Shown here piece by piece: positions 35,956 to 47,864 of a stretch of 64,000 bases of DNA. The stretch comes from Piromyces finnis (Eukaryota > Neocallimastigomycota > Neocallimastigomycetes > Neocallimastigales > Neocallimastigaceae). Under the pieces are notes generated by a model that had not been told where the DNA came from, searched no databases, and saw nothing but the letters and a program-made list of their open reading frames with translations. The position numbers were made by a program, and so were the translations under genes. How positions within the stretch are numbered: the stretch's first letter is position 1; every line of letters starts with the position of its first letter. The stretch spans positions 62,001-126,000 of the forward strand of contig MCFH01000052.1 of assembly GCA_002104945.1 (NCBI GenBank), read 5' to 3'.

Positions 35956-38008
35956 ATGGCGGATATTAATGATTTTAATAAATACCGAAGAATGTCAGTT
36001 GAGTATTCTTCATCTAGTAAAGCGATGGATATGCTCAATGTTGGAGAAACCCCTCAACAACAATTAAGAAGAGGTTCAATGCCTCATATTCTTTATGGTG
36101 GAAATAAAAGTATTTGGAATAGTGATGGTAAGTTTTTTTTTTTAATAAACATATATCTATGGATAAAAAACTTGTATATTAAAGAAGTAAAGTGAAAAAA
36201 AAGATAGTGAGGTGAAAGAGAGTAGTAAAAAAAGAGAATAGCAATTCGATATTATCTTTATCCAACAACTACATGATGGAGTGGTAAAAAAAAACAAAAT
36301 TTAGTACGATAACACCAAAATGAAATCAAAAAAAAAGAGAAATGACCACTAACCCATTTTTTAAAAAAATAGAGTTTATTAAATAAATCAAAGATGTCTC
36401 ATTCCACCACTCCATAATCCTTTATTCACTAAACTATGGAAGCAAAAGTCATGGATGATGATGGAATTAAAAATTTTAAACTCTTAAAAATTAATGATTT
36501 AAAATGGTTAATTTAATAAATTTAATTTAATGAATAGTTAAATTAGCCAATCATCTTTTAGAAAATTTAATTAAATTACAAATTTGGAAATATAATTAAT
36601 TTTAAAAAATTGGAAAAAAAAAAAGTCAAAAATTTATAATTAGTCATCATTGACCAACATCAATATTTCATATGTAGGTTGGGTTAATAACTTATTATTC
36701 CATATAATATAATATAATATAATATTTTTATGATATAGATGACCAATGGAAAGCTGTTGGAAGTCCACCAAGAAGACCTTCTTTATCTGGAACTCTTGGT
36801 TACACCGTCACTAATAATAATACTATTCTTTCCCAAAATCTTAGAAACAATAATGGAGTACCATCAATTATCAAGGAAGATACCTCTGGTAGGAAAATTA
36901 AAAAAATAAATCATGTTTACAAAATATTTTTGATAATTTATATATATACTAATTAAAATTTTTTTTAAATTAAAAAAAAAAAAATGCTATTACACATTCT
37001 ACACCTATATAGAAAATGGTATGTCTTCCTTATTAACTCAAAATAATTCAAATAATGGAGTAAATATTCCACAAGGTTTATCTGGTCAATGGGATTCTTT
37101 GGCTAGTTCTTGGTCTGGTGGTTCTTCTATTTGGAAGAGTAGTTATCCAAATTCTGCTGGTTTAAATCAAACATCTTCCTTATTAAATAGTTCTTCATCT
37201 GGTAGAAATGACCCATTTCCATCTTTTTCTAATTCTTCTGGAATTCAACCACCAGCTCCACGTCAATATAGAAGTTTTTCAGTTTCTGTTGGTGCTTTAG
37301 GACCCGTGAGTGATAATTTTGGAAATTATTCATCTTCTAATGCAGCTGCAGCTGCAGCCGCTTTAACCTCTCAATTCCCATTATCTGAAAAGGATGAAAT
37401 TGAAAATGAAAGATTAAGTCACTTAAAATTAAATGACAGTAGAATTGATGAAACAGACGAAGTTAATGGCGATTTGGATATTTTAAGTGAATTAATGAAT
37501 AAATCTTCTGGATTAGGCGGATTAGATAGTCTTGGAAATACAAAAATTAGATCTCGTTCAAAATCTTCATCAGACACCTTTGGTATCATGAGTAATTATA
37601 ATATGAATAATACAGTACAAAATCATCAGAGATTCCATTCCCAAAAGAATTTCAATAACTATGTTATGGGTGGTGGTAGTAAGAATAATTTATCTTCAGC
37701 ATTCCTCAATAACAGTAGTATGGATATATTCTCTAGTGTTTTAAATAATAATAATAATAACAATAATACTTCAAATACAACAACAAGTACTGATTTACAA
37801 TCCAAGAGTTCCCTTTTATCCCCATTAATCACTAATAATAATAATAATGATAGTGCCTCCATTATCACCACATCTTCTATGACTCCTACTTCTCAATTAA
37901 ATAGTAACTTTTTACTTTCCGCAAATGATACAACTGCAATGAATACTGCATCATTATTAACAACTCCAACCACATCCTCTACAATTTCATCTACTAACCT
38001 TATTGCCC

Positions 38009-38043
<35 letters not shown>

Positions 38044-40128
38044 AATATGAAAAAATTGATGTTTTCAAATGTGAATATACCATCCACATTAGCTGATTCC
38101 AGTATGATGAATATGACTATGAATGACATGGCTCAAGCTAATGTAAACAATACAAATGGTGGCATGAATAATGTAAATATGCTTTCTAACCAATGGACTA
38201 ATAATACCGGTATTACTAGTACCACTTCATCGCCATTCCGCAATACCACTGAAAACCAATCTCTTGCTCATAAACGTTCCAACACTCAACCAGCCTATCC
38301 TATGTGGAATAGTAATAATAATAGTAGTAATAGTGCAACGGCGTCTAACGGCCAATTAAATAGCACCGAATCATCCTTTAATTCCCAAAATAATTTCATG
38401 CCAGGTATGAACTTGCCAAACCAACAATCAAGTCAACAAACTATGGGACAAATGAATGGTAATGTTATGCAAGGAAATGATTTCATGAACTCTAACAACA
38501 ACCCTAGCAATAACAGCGGTAACAACAATAATGGTAGCAACAACAACAACAACGGCAACAACAGCAATAATAACAATATTAATAGAATGCCTCAAGTTCA
38601 AAATTTTTCACAACAAAGAAACAACCGTTTCTATAACACCATGTTTAATGGAAACCAAAATGGTATGAATCAACCAATGTATCAACCCACCTTTGACCAA
38701 AACTTTACTGGCCATAATGACATGGACTTTATGATGCAACAACAATTTAGCATGAGAAGAAATAGTGATATGAGTATGAATACTATGATGCCTGGTATGT
38801 ATCAAAATATGCCAATGGGCATGAACATGGGTATGAACATGGGCATGAATAATAATGGTATGAATAATATGATGATGCAACATTATAACCGTGGCCATAA
38901 CATGATGATGATGAATGGTGACAACATGTATATAAATGATATTAATGACTACTTTGAAAACACAGAATATAGAACTCGCGCTTGGGTTGAAGCAGGTAAA
39001 AATTTACATCAAATGCAACAACAAAATGTCTACCATTGGCCATTATATGTTATTGAATTTAAGGCAGGTCGTACCGATTATTTCTATGTTCCAGAAAATA
39101 GTGGACTCACCATTAAGATTGGTGATTTAGTTATTGTTGAAGCTGATCGTGGTAAAGATCTTGGTAAAGTTATTGTTAATAATATTAAGAATTTGGCACA
39201 ACTTGTAGCTTATCATGCTGAACGTGGTAACCCACGTCATTTAATTATTGATGATGACATGAATAATAACAATGTTCCAAACATTCCAATTACATGGCCA
39301 AAGGGTCAAAATGGTGAAGGCGGCAGCGATAGTGACACTGGAAAATCTGAAACCAAAAAATCAGATGATACCACAGCAGATGCTGAAAAAGAAGAAACCG
39401 AAAAGAAGGAAGAAGGTGCTACAGGTGCCACAGACGGCAAGGATACCGCAAAGGAAGGTAATACCGAAGAGGAAAAGAAAGAAAAGAGTGGAGAAGAAGC
39501 CTTACAATTTCCAAAGGATATTCATCCAAAACGTATTTATCGTATGGCTCAACCAGCCGAAGTTAATATGTTGGTTCAAAAGAATACAGATGAAAACAGT
39601 TCTATGCTTCTTTGTCAGCAAAAGGTTAGACAAAGAAATATGCCAATGGAAGTTGTTGATGCTGAATATCAATGGGATAGAAGAAAGTTAACCTTTTATT
39701 TCGTTTCCGAAAGACGTATTGATTTCCGTGAATTAGTACGTGATCTTTTTAAGGTTTACAAAACTCGTATTTGGATGTGTGCTGTTTCCTCCTTGACCAC
39801 AATGAAGGCCTATCAAGCCTTTAACATTAATATTGTTAGTCCAAGTAATATGAATGAACAAACCATTGCACAACTTCAAAATATGACCATTGAAGATAAG
39901 AAGGAAGAAGAAAGCGATGCCTTTGGCGAATCTTTTATGGAAAAGAAATCACAAGGTGAAAGCGGTGATGCATTAAAGAAGAGTAGTGATGAAATCAAGG
40001 AAGAAATATCAAACCAAGTTGTAGCAGATATTCCATCAGAAATTAAGGATGTTACTACAAAGGTTCCAGTTCAAACACCAACTCCACCTCCATCTCTTCC
40101 ACCATCACAAGTTCAAACTCCAAAATAA
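35956..40128 (+). CDS. PSP1-domain protein, 3 exons, 1145 residues
   Basis: The exons I infer are 35956-36127, 36739-36888 and 37013-40128. The introns are 611 and 124 bp with GTAAGT..TAG and GTAGGA..TAG ends, and the joins keep the frame (SD/DQW and TS/ENG). Residues 1-780 are low-complexity: Asn, Ser and Met-rich, a Gln run, and poly-Asn. The PSP1 C-terminal domain spans about 780-1035 (LYVIEFKAGRTDYFYVPE, GDLVIVEADRGKDLGKV, KLTFYFVSERRIDFRELVRDL), interrupted by a Glu/Lys-rich insert near 860-915. PSP1 was named in yeast as a suppressor of DNA polymerase alpha mutants, and its domain is shared with bacterial YaaT/RicT. The biochemical role is unsettled; the Asn/Gln-rich N-terminus suggests a condensate-forming or RNA-associated protein. 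The start is the first ATG of exon 1, and an upstream exon cannot be excluded. Confidence 0.85.
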
Positions 40129-40409
40129 ATTTATGTAAAATGAGAGGGGAGAAAGAAAAAAGAAAAAACAAACACAACAAACATATCCACACGCCTACCA
40201 TTTATATATATACATTTTTTTAAAAAAAAAAAGGAGATATATACCTATATATATAGAATTCATGATGATATAATAATATAAATATATAAAAGAGATTTTA
40301 TTTTATTATAATTTTTTTTATACATCCTTTTTTTTAAAAAGAAATCCAATTTTTTTTTTTTTTTGAATAAATTTATAATTTTTTTTTTAGATACTATTTT
40401 TTTTTAATT

Positions 40410-40444
<35 letters not shown>

Positions 40445-41039
40445 ATATAAAAAAATTAACTTTTTCATTCATTTTTTTTTTTTAAATGCTTTTTACTTCT
40501 TTTTAATTATGGTAAACTTTTTTTTTTAATAATAGTACTCTATATGTAATATTATATTTTTATTATTTAGAAGTATTAGAAGAAATAACTATATTATAAA
40601 GTTTTATATAAACTAAAAAAAAAAAAAAACATGTTTAATTCCAAGCCATTCTTTTCTATTATTATTTTATTATCAATTATTGTATTTAGGAAGATGAATT
40701 ATTATTTTAAAATTTTAATTTTTTTTTCCCCATATTCTCTTTTCCAATTAATGGAAAGGAAAGTCAAAAGGGTTCAAAAAAAAAAAAAAAAAAAAGGTTT
40801 TAAAAAATGATAATGAATCTATTATGAACTAATTATTATTATAATTAATAATTTCAAAATAAATAATAAATAAAAATAAATATAAAATATAAAATAGTAA
40901 ATCTTTGAAAGAAATATTAATAATATAATTTTTATATAATTTTTATATAATTTGTTTTTTTATCTCTTACAACGTTTATATAATTAAATAAGACAAAGGA
41001 TTTATTGTAGTAAAAGAAATGAATATATAAATATATACT
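40129..41039. other. PSP1 gene 3' flank and spacer
   Basis: It contains T- and A-runs up to about 30 bases and no open frame of note. The left target-site duplication of the LINE begins at 41040. Confidence 0.6.
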
Positions 41040-41052
41040 AAGAATGCTGTTT
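41040..41052. repeat. LINE target-site duplication, left copy
   Basis: AAGAATGCTGTTT directly precedes the first LINE monomer and recurs exactly after the poly(A) tail at 46785-46797. Confidence 0.9.
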
Positions 41053-41299
41053 CCCTCTTGGGAACGTGCCTTCATTTATTTAATAAATGTAGTTTCTCAA
41101 GGGGGTCTACTCATGCTCATGGTACTGAGAGAGTAGAAAGAATTAAATCCAAGTATTGCGCAATGGATGCTTGGTGCCCTCTTGGAAACGTGCCTTCATT
41201 TATTTAATAAATGTAGTTTCTCAAGGGGGTCTACTCATGCTCATGGTACTGAGAGAGTAGGAAGAATTAAATCCAAGTATTGCGCAATGGATGCTTGGT
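41053..41299 (+). repeat. two 124-bp 5' monomers of the LINE
   Basis: Monomers at 41053-41176 and 41177-41299 differ at a few positions. A shorter piece (CTCATGGTACTGAGCGATT) follows near 41331. Each monomer begins with a stem-loop: CCCTCTTGGGAAC can pair with GTTTCTCAAGGGGG, enclosing CATTTATT/AATAAATG. Tandem 5' monomers act as promoters in mouse L1, so a promoter role is likely here. Confidence 0.88.
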
Positions 41300-41952
41300 T
41301 AGTCTTTAAGGGAAAATTATTAGGACTAAGCTCATGGTACTGAGCGATTAAAAAACATTTATCCATCGAATTTAAGTATTTGATGAATAAGTTGAATGTT
41401 TGATATTCAGGTAAGTTTGTATAGTATTTAATTAGAAGAGTAATACATTTTGTTGCTGTATTTTTTCTTTTATTCATGTATTCTTGTAGTACTACTCTTC
41501 TCTTGTAAGAATCCAATGTAGTCAACTTTAGCATTTGCATTGTATTTTTATATTCATGTAGCTATTGTTGTATTGTTTCTTGTAAGAGACTGATTCACTC
41601 TACATCATGTAAAAATACTATTCACAAGCTTTCTGGTGTCGACATTCTTGATTCAAATTTTTTACCAATTTAAATATTTAATGAAAAGTAAAGTCAAACA
41701 AGTTTAGTGTCAAAAAGCGAATCGAATTTACTAACAACAAACCAAAACTAGAATTTTTAAAAAAAGTTAACAACTAGAATTCAAAAAAAAAAAAAAAAAA
41801 GAAACTTTAAACAAAGCATCGTAACAATTTTTGTACTATCCAGTACTTTTAAGAAGAGAGAGAGAGACAGATTTTTTTCCATATACGTTATATTTATAAT
41901 TTTTATTAGTATTTATTTTATATTCAAAATTTATTAATTAGAATTAATTATC

Positions 41953-44900
41953 ATGTCAGTCCTTTATATTAAAGATAAGAATTATATCAGACGTGGTACC
42001 CGGTCTTATGGTATCCCCTTAGATGATATTCGCTCCTTCTTTATCCGTGGTATTCGATCATGGTCAGTAAATATGCTATGGGAAAAACTCGAGGTTATTC
42101 TAGAAGATAAATTTAATTCAGTTATTAGTGTTAAATATTTTCAGACTTTCAATGATCACTTTTTCTTAGTCAAGGTTCATGGTTCATCGAAAGATTGTAT
42201 TAAAATCTTACACATGTTAAAGAAGAAACTTTCAGTTACCTCAATTTCCTTTTCAGCTCGTAGTAGAAGGAACCACAAATACACTTTTTTCACACTCAAA
42301 CGTAAAATTTTAGTTTCTAATAAACATCAACTTTCAATTCAACAATCACTTCAACAATCAGTTCAACAATCAGTTCAACAATCTCATCAACAATCAGTTC
42401 AACAATCTCATCAACAATCCGATCTTCAACAAGATCTTCAACAGGATCTTCAACAAGTTTCCCATCATGAAAATATTCCAGATCTACAGCAAACACAATT
42501 TCAATCTCAACATTCAACAATTAATTCTAATAGCTCTATCAACTCTGCTAACAGTTCAATAGTTGATAGTTCTTCAGTATCACAGCCATCTAGTAATAGT
42601 TCTACTTATTCCTCTGATGCATCATCCATTAATAATGATGACCTTGATAATAATAATAATAGCAACGATTCTTCCTCATCCAACAAGCCTGATAACTTTT
42701 CTTTTTGTCTTAGTTGGAACACCAATGGGTGGAATCATGAAAAGAGAGATAGTATTAGCTATTTCACAGCTATTTTCAAACCATTATTCTTATGTTTCCA
42801 AGAAACTGGTAATGGTTCTGGTTCGAATACAGATTATCCTTGTCGTGTTACTTTGCGAAACTATAGACACTTTTTCAAGAAAGCTGACGAATCAGTTCCT
42901 GGAATGAGAGGTTTATATTTAGGTTTTCACAATTCGTGTCAAGCCTCACTTGAAAACTTCTCTGGAAAGTATATTATTTCTATTTATACTTTTAGTCTTT
43001 GGAATAGATTCAAATGCTCGATTGGAAATGTTTATATGCCTCATAGTCATCACAACATCTATGTTGATCATGCAAAGTTAGAAGTTCGCTTGTGGTTACA
43101 AACTCATTCATCCCATCCATCGATTCTTGTTGGTGATTTTAATATGTCTAAAGTAAAATTATCCAACTGGTTATCAACTAATAGATTAGGAGATTGGGAG
43201 ATTCTTCTGCTTAGAGGGTCTACTATCTCTTGGACTCGAGGTGAACAATCTTCCGACATTGACCATGCTCTTATCAATTTGAAGATGAAAGATCTTATTC
43301 ACTCAGGATCATTTATAAATAATTTTTATCCTGTATCAGACCATAAGCCACTTTTTATTAATGGTAAAATTATTCCTATGGAAGATTTTTCTAATGACTT
43401 TAATGTTCCTAAGAAAATTATGAAATGGAATAGATTAAAATGTATTGAGGAAAAGGAATCTATTCTCAGTCATAATAAATTCCAAATTCTTTCAGCAAAA
43501 TTCAACGATCCTAATGTTTCTACAGATGAACTTTCCAAAGAGTTTACTTCAACTGCTTTTTCAATTGCAGACGAGCTCAGTATTACCTCAGCAAATAATG
43601 TTATAAAGTCTTCATTTCATATTTCACAACAAATTTTTAATCTCCAAAAAATCAAAATGAAGTTGTATAAGAGATTTAAAAAAGAAAGAATTTATGATAT
43701 AGATGAATTTATTAAAAGAATTAAAATCTACCGTAAGCTCATTGATTACATCCACAAAAGATGTAATGAATTTAGGAAACAAGAATATCTTCATTGGATT
43801 AAAACAGGATGTGAGTATATGAAGAGTCATAATCCTAAGAAGGCCTGGAAATGGATCAAGAAAACTGCAAAAATTGGAAAAGATTCTTTCTTTATTGCTC
43901 AACCAATTAAAAACAAAAATGGAGAATTAGTTGTTGCTACGGAAGAACAACTAGATGTGTGGCATGATCATTTCGAAAATCTTGCATCAGATCCAAGTGG
44001 TGTAAGTCTTGATTTAGAGCATTGGTATGAAGAACCAATGAATAAACGTTTTTCACTTCCTATGCTTGATGAATGGGATATCAACCAAGATATTAGTATT
44101 GATGAAGTCAAGTCAGCTATCCTCTCTACTCCAAATTATAAAGCATCAGGTCCGGATGGTATTCCAATTGAATTTTACAAAGCATTAATTCCATCAAGTA
44201 ATGATTCTAATAATGCTACAGATAATAATTCTTCCGGTAATACTACTTCAGATAATGATGCTCATGGTTTAAATTTTATTCTTAAATTATTCAACCGTAT
44301 TTGGGATGGAGACTTTCCCAACTCATGGAATGAATCCAGTATTGTTTCTATTCCTAAGAAGGGAGATTTGACAGATTGTGATAACTATCGAGGTATATCA
44401 CTTATCAATAATGGTATTAAGTTGATTTCCAAAATTGTCACCACTAGAATTTCAGAATATGGTTTAAAGAATAATTTCATTAGACCTGAACAATTTGGTT
44501 TTCGAAAAAAGGAAGAAAGTATCAGTCTTTTCATTTCAATCCAAGAAATATGCCGTAGACGTCAATTAGATAATAAAGAGACATATTTGGCCTTTTTAGA
44601 TCTCAGGAAAGCATACGATTCAGTCCCAATCGGTAATATTCTCCATAAATTAGATTGTTTAGGAATCCGAGGTAAGAGTTTACAATTCATCAAAAATTTA
44701 TATTTAACATCTAAGGCTAATGTCAAATTAGATGGACAATTCTCGAAATCTTTTGATGTGAAGAAAGGAGTCCGTCAAGGATGCCCTCTTTCTCCTATTC
44801 TCTTTAATCTCTTTATTAATGATATATTTAAAGAGTGTGAAGATCTCGGAGTCAGTTTAGGTGACACTCGATGCTGTGGTGGACTTTTTGCAGATGATAT

Positions 44901-46512
44901 AGTTATTTGTGCTCCAACAAGAGGATGCTTAAAAAAGATGCTTAGAAGAGTTAATGAATGGGCCTTGTATAATGAAATGGAATTTGGTATCCAGAAATGT
45001 TCAACGATGGTGATTCGTCCTGAATCAATAGAAAATCAGAACAAGAGAGATCCAACATTTTACTTAGCAGGACAACCCATTCCAACTACTGATTGCTATA
45101 CTTATCTTGGTGTTCCATTTGATAAGAATTTGTCCCTTAAACCAGTAATTAAAGCTCTTAATAACAAGGTTTTGAAAGGGCTTTTCTCAGTCAGTAAATT
45201 CTTAAGAAATCCTAATATTCCTATTCCTTTCAAAAAGCTAGTACTTAACTCACAAGTGATTAGCAGAGTTTCATACTTTGCACCATTACTTGGATCCAAC
45301 AAAGCTAGGTCTAGGATTGCTCAGAAGCATGTTAACAAAGGAATACGATGGATTGCTGGAGTTCATAAAGCTGTATCGTTTATATCTCTATACTCTATTT
45401 CAAAAGATTTGAATATTCCTCCATTGTCAGCAAAATGTGCGTTAGCTCAGGTTAGATGTTTTAACAAATGGAAAAACTCAAATTGTATTATCTCACACCT
45501 TGTCAATTACATTCCTAAATTTAGAAAATACACGTGGTGCAAATCAAGTAGGACACTTGATAAAAAACTAAAGAAGCATGGAGATGTTAAAGCAGTTAAA
45601 AACTTTTATTGGAAAGATCTCAAAGGGAATTCAATCAAAGCGCAATATTATGATGATAATAAATTTAGTGAAACTAAAGATTTTATTAAATTATGTTATG
45701 AGTACCCAGAGTTTGCCTATGGCTTCTACTGGCTATTGAAAGCAAGAAGCGGATACAAGTTGGATGCTAGAGTTGCCAAAGCTGCTAAATTTGTTGATCC
45801 AGTTTGTCCTAACTACTGTCCATGTTGCAAGTGTGGAGATCAAAGTATTAAACATTGGTTATTAGATTGTCCAACATTTAGAGATATCCGTATTAAACAT
45901 TATGATTCTATAATCCAGCTATTAAATTTTTTCAGTCAACGTAATTCCAATAGTCCTATCAATAATAATGAAAATGTTAATATCAGCAGAGATAGCAATA
46001 ACAGTAATAGTAATAGTAATAATATTAATAATAACAATAGTAATAATAACAATAGTAATAATAACAATAGTAATAATAACAATAGTAATAATAACAATAG
46101 TAATAATAACAATATTAGTAATAGAAATAATAATATTAGTAATGATAATTTAGTTAATGAAAGTAATAGTTCTAATAATCCGGTGAATATTAATGTGTAT
46201 GATTATTCTAGTGTGTGCAGTAAAATATTTAAATTCCTTCTTGGGGGAAGAAGTTTTAACAATATTAATTACAATTCAAGGGAATGGAAAGAACTTTGTA
46301 AGCGTCAGATTCATTCTGGTACTAACGAAGGAACACCATTCTTGACGGTAACCGCGGAACTTCTAACCAAAATCATGCCTTTTGCTATTGGCCAGCAATG
46401 GTCAATGTTCCAAAGGTTTGAAGCAACATCCAAGAGCGTCAATGCTGAAGAAACAGTAAGACAGGCCAGGAGGGCCAGCGCAACCAATGGAGATCATAAT
46501 TTTGTTCCATGA
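41953..46512 (+). CDS. LINE polyprotein: endonuclease and reverse transcriptase
   Basis: The product has 1519 residues. Residues 1-125 form a basic, possibly RRM-like region (FLVKVHGSSKDCIKILHMLK). Residues 125-245 are Gln- then Ser/Asn-rich. The apurinic-type endonuclease covers about 249-475 with LSWNTNGW, CFQETG, VGDFN and SDHKPL. The reverse transcriptase covers about 710-1010 with KASGPDGIP, NYRGISLIN, FGFRKK, LDLRKAYDSV, GVRQGCPLSP and the catalytic FADD at 979-982. A Cys/His zinc-binding motif (CPCCKCGDQSIKHWLLDC) lies near 1289-1306, followed by poly-Asn built of 15-bp repeats (about 46012-46108). Catalytic residues appear intact, consistent with an active element. A separate upstream ORF1 is absent, so the N-terminal region may do its RNA-binding job. 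Confidence 0.95.
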   Translation: MSVLYIKDKNYIRRGTRSYGIPLDDIRSFFIRGIRSWSVNMLWEKLEVILEDKFNSVISVKYFQTFNDHFFLVKVHGSSKDCIKILHMLKKKLSVTSISFSARSRRNHKYTFFTLKRKILVSNKHQLSIQQSLQQSVQQSVQQSHQQSVQQSHQQSDLQQDLQQDLQQVSHHENIPDLQQTQFQSQHSTINSNSSINSANSSIVDSSSVSQPSSNSSTYSSDASSINNDDLDNNNNSNDSSSSNKPDNFSFCLSWNTNGWNHEKRDSISYFTAIFKPLFLCFQETGNGSGSNTDYPCRVTLRNYRHFFKKADESVPGMRGLYLGFHNSCQASLENFSGKYIISIYTFSLWNRFKCSIGNVYMPHSHHNIYVDHAKLEVRLWLQTHSSHPSILVGDFNMSKVKLSNWLSTNRLGDWEILLLRGSTISWTRGEQSSDIDHALINLKMKDLIHSGSFINNFYPVSDHKPLFINGKIIPMEDFSNDFNVPKKIMKWNRLKCIEEKESILSHNKFQILSAKFNDPNVSTDELSKEFTSTAFSIADELSITSANNVIKSSFHISQQIFNLQKIKMKLYKRFKKERIYDIDEFIKRIKIYRKLIDYIHKRCNEFRKQEYLHWIKTGCEYMKSHNPKKAWKWIKKTAKIGKDSFFIAQPIKNKNGELVVATEEQLDVWHDHFENLASDPSGVSLDLEHWYEEPMNKRFSLPMLDEWDINQDISIDEVKSAILSTPNYKASGPDGIPIEFYKALIPSSNDSNNATDNNSSGNTTSDNDAHGLNFILKLFNRIWDGDFPNSWNESSIVSIPKKGDLTDCDNYRGISLINNGIKLISKIVTTRISEYGLKNNFIRPEQFGFRKKEESISLFISIQEICRRRQLDNKETYLAFLDLRKAYDSVPIGNILHKLDCLGIRGKSLQFIKNLYLTSKANVKLDGQFSKSFDVKKGVRQGCPLSPILFNLFINDIFKECEDLGVSLGDTRCCGGLFADDIVICAPTRGCLKKMLRRVNEWALYNEMEFGIQKCSTMVIRPESIENQNKRDPTFYLAGQPIPTTDCYTYLGVPFDKNLSLKPVIKALNNKVLKGLFSVSKFLRNPNIPIPFKKLVLNSQVISRVSYFAPLLGSNKARSRIAQKHVNKGIRWIAGVHKAVSFISLYSISKDLNIPPLSAKCALAQVRCFNKWKNSNCIISHLVNYIPKFRKYTWCKSSRTLDKKLKKHGDVKAVKNFYWKDLKGNSIKAQYYDDNKFSETKDFIKLCYEYPEFAYGFYWLLKARSGYKLDARVAKAAKFVDPVCPNYCPCCKCGDQSIKHWLLDCPTFRDIRIKHYDSIIQLLNFFSQRNSNSPINNNENVNISRDSNNSNSNSNNINNNNSNNNNSNNNNSNNNNSNNNNSNNNNISNRNNNISNDNLVNESNSSNNPVNINVYDYSSVCSKIFKFLLGGRSFNNINYNSREWKELCKRQIHSGTNEGTPFLTVTAELLTKIMPFAIGQQWSMFQRFEATSKSVNAEETVRQARRASATNGDHNFVP

Positions 46513-46754
46513 CAAAATTTTGATCTTTGGCTCGGTGTCCCATTTGAAGTCAAATACAATTATTATACTTTAGTATGATAGTGGCTTTCTTACTTTAATT
46601 AAAATTACTAGAATACATTATACCCAATTTTTATTCATTTGTGTTTATTTAAACCTATTTTTTTTTATATTTTTTATTTTTATTTTTAATTTTTTATATT
46701 ACATGTATTATAATTTTAATTAAATTAATAATAAAGTTTAAAATATTTGATGCC

Positions 46755-46784
<30 letters not shown>

Positions 46785-46788
<4 letters not shown>

Positions 46789-46797
46789 ATGCTGTTT
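46785..46797. repeat. LINE target-site duplication, right copy
   Basis: An exact copy of AAGAATGCTGTTT directly after the poly(A) tail. The next 580 bp (46798-47380) are spacer with A/T runs and no gene that I can support. Confidence 0.9.
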
Positions 46798-47380
46798 ATA
46801 AATTAATAGAAACTAGGTATATAACAGTTTTAAACAATAAATGAAATATTAAAACATTTTTTTAAAAAAAAAAAATAGTTATAAATTCTGATTGTTAAAG
46901 TAGGTTATTACGATTTTAATTTATTTTATTTTTTTTTTTTTTGTAATTTTTATTTTATTTTTAATATTGTATTTTTTTTTATTTTTATTAAAAACTAGTA
47001 TTTACTATTAAAAAAATGATATTGCTTTAGTGGTAAAAAATTTTAAGTAATATAACATCAATGTAATATAACATCATTTTTCGTTCTACCCATTGCTTGG
47101 TTTGAGATTTATACATAATGGTTGAATTGTATTTGTATAAAGGATACCTACCCAGAAAGATACAACATTAGACTAATTGTTTGATGAGAGTGTCCAAGTT
47201 GAAAGGTTAATTCAAAAAAAAAAAAAAAAAAAAAAATGTCAATGCACAATCAAATGAAAATAATAATCTACAACGAATTATCACTTAGAAATCTAGGAAT
47301 GGAATGGAATGTAATATCGGAAGAGTTCAAAGTTCTTTCATCCACTTTACTCATTATGTAGCTTTTTCTTATTAAATAGC

Positions 47381-47515
47381 CACTAAAATCAGTGATGTAA
47401 CCAAAATATTCTATTCTTATTTTATTATCCTATACTTAAAAAAGAAAATTCATTTAATATTTATTAAACCATGTCAATTACTTCTCCAAAATACAAAAAT
47501 TAAGCTATTTTTAAA
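47381..47515 (+). promoter_or_regulatory. shared upstream module, copy B1
   Basis: It carries the CCACTAAAATCAGTGATGTAACC, TTCATTTAATATTTATTAA and TACTTCTCCAAAATAC blocks, about 350-485 bp upstream of the second 59-residue precursor gene. Confidence 0.6.
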
Positions 47516-47864
47516 CTTTATTTAATTTTAATAAATATTATTTAATAATTTATTTATTCATAATTATTCATAATTAATTCATCAAAAAATTAAATAACTT
47601 TATAATTGAGATAATTAGGTAGAATTTAAATAAATATAAAAATAGTTAAAAATAGCATTTAAAAATATTTTTCTTTTTAGTATAAAAGAAGAAAGAATTT
47701 TCCTGAAATTGATTATATCATTGAATATTATTTATTCATCAATTCATCAATTATTGAAATATCTATCCCACTGCTTATTTAGTAAAAAAAAAAGAAAGTT
47801 TTAAACTTTTTTTTCTTTTATATAATAGTATTAATTTTTTTTTTAAAAAAAAAAATAAAACAAA

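Larger units (their letters stand above)
41053..46784 (+). mobile_element. full-length non-LTR retrotransposon (LINE), about 5.73 kb
   Basis: The element has tandem 5' monomers, a 5' leader, one intact 1519-codon frame, a ~245-bp 3' UTR and a ~27-base poly(A) tail, all flanked by an exact 13-bp target-site duplication. The intact frame and identical flanking repeats indicate a recent insertion. The clade cannot be fixed by eye. An apurinic-type endonuclease places it outside the R2/CRE-like group. No RNase H domain is evident after the reverse transcriptase. Confidence 0.95.

Noticed and set aside
38608-38898. 96-codon minus-strand His-rich frame
   Set aside because: It is the antisense of Met/Asn-rich codons in the PSP1 protein.
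41241-41540. 99-codon minus-strand frame in the LINE 5' region
   Set aside because: It runs antisense through the 124-bp monomer and leader, has no recognisable domain, and is better explained as chance in untranslated LINE sequence.
45968-46153. Ile/Val-rich 61-codon plus-strand frame
   Set aside because: Alternative frame of the Asn-coding 15-bp repeats in the LINE polyprotein.
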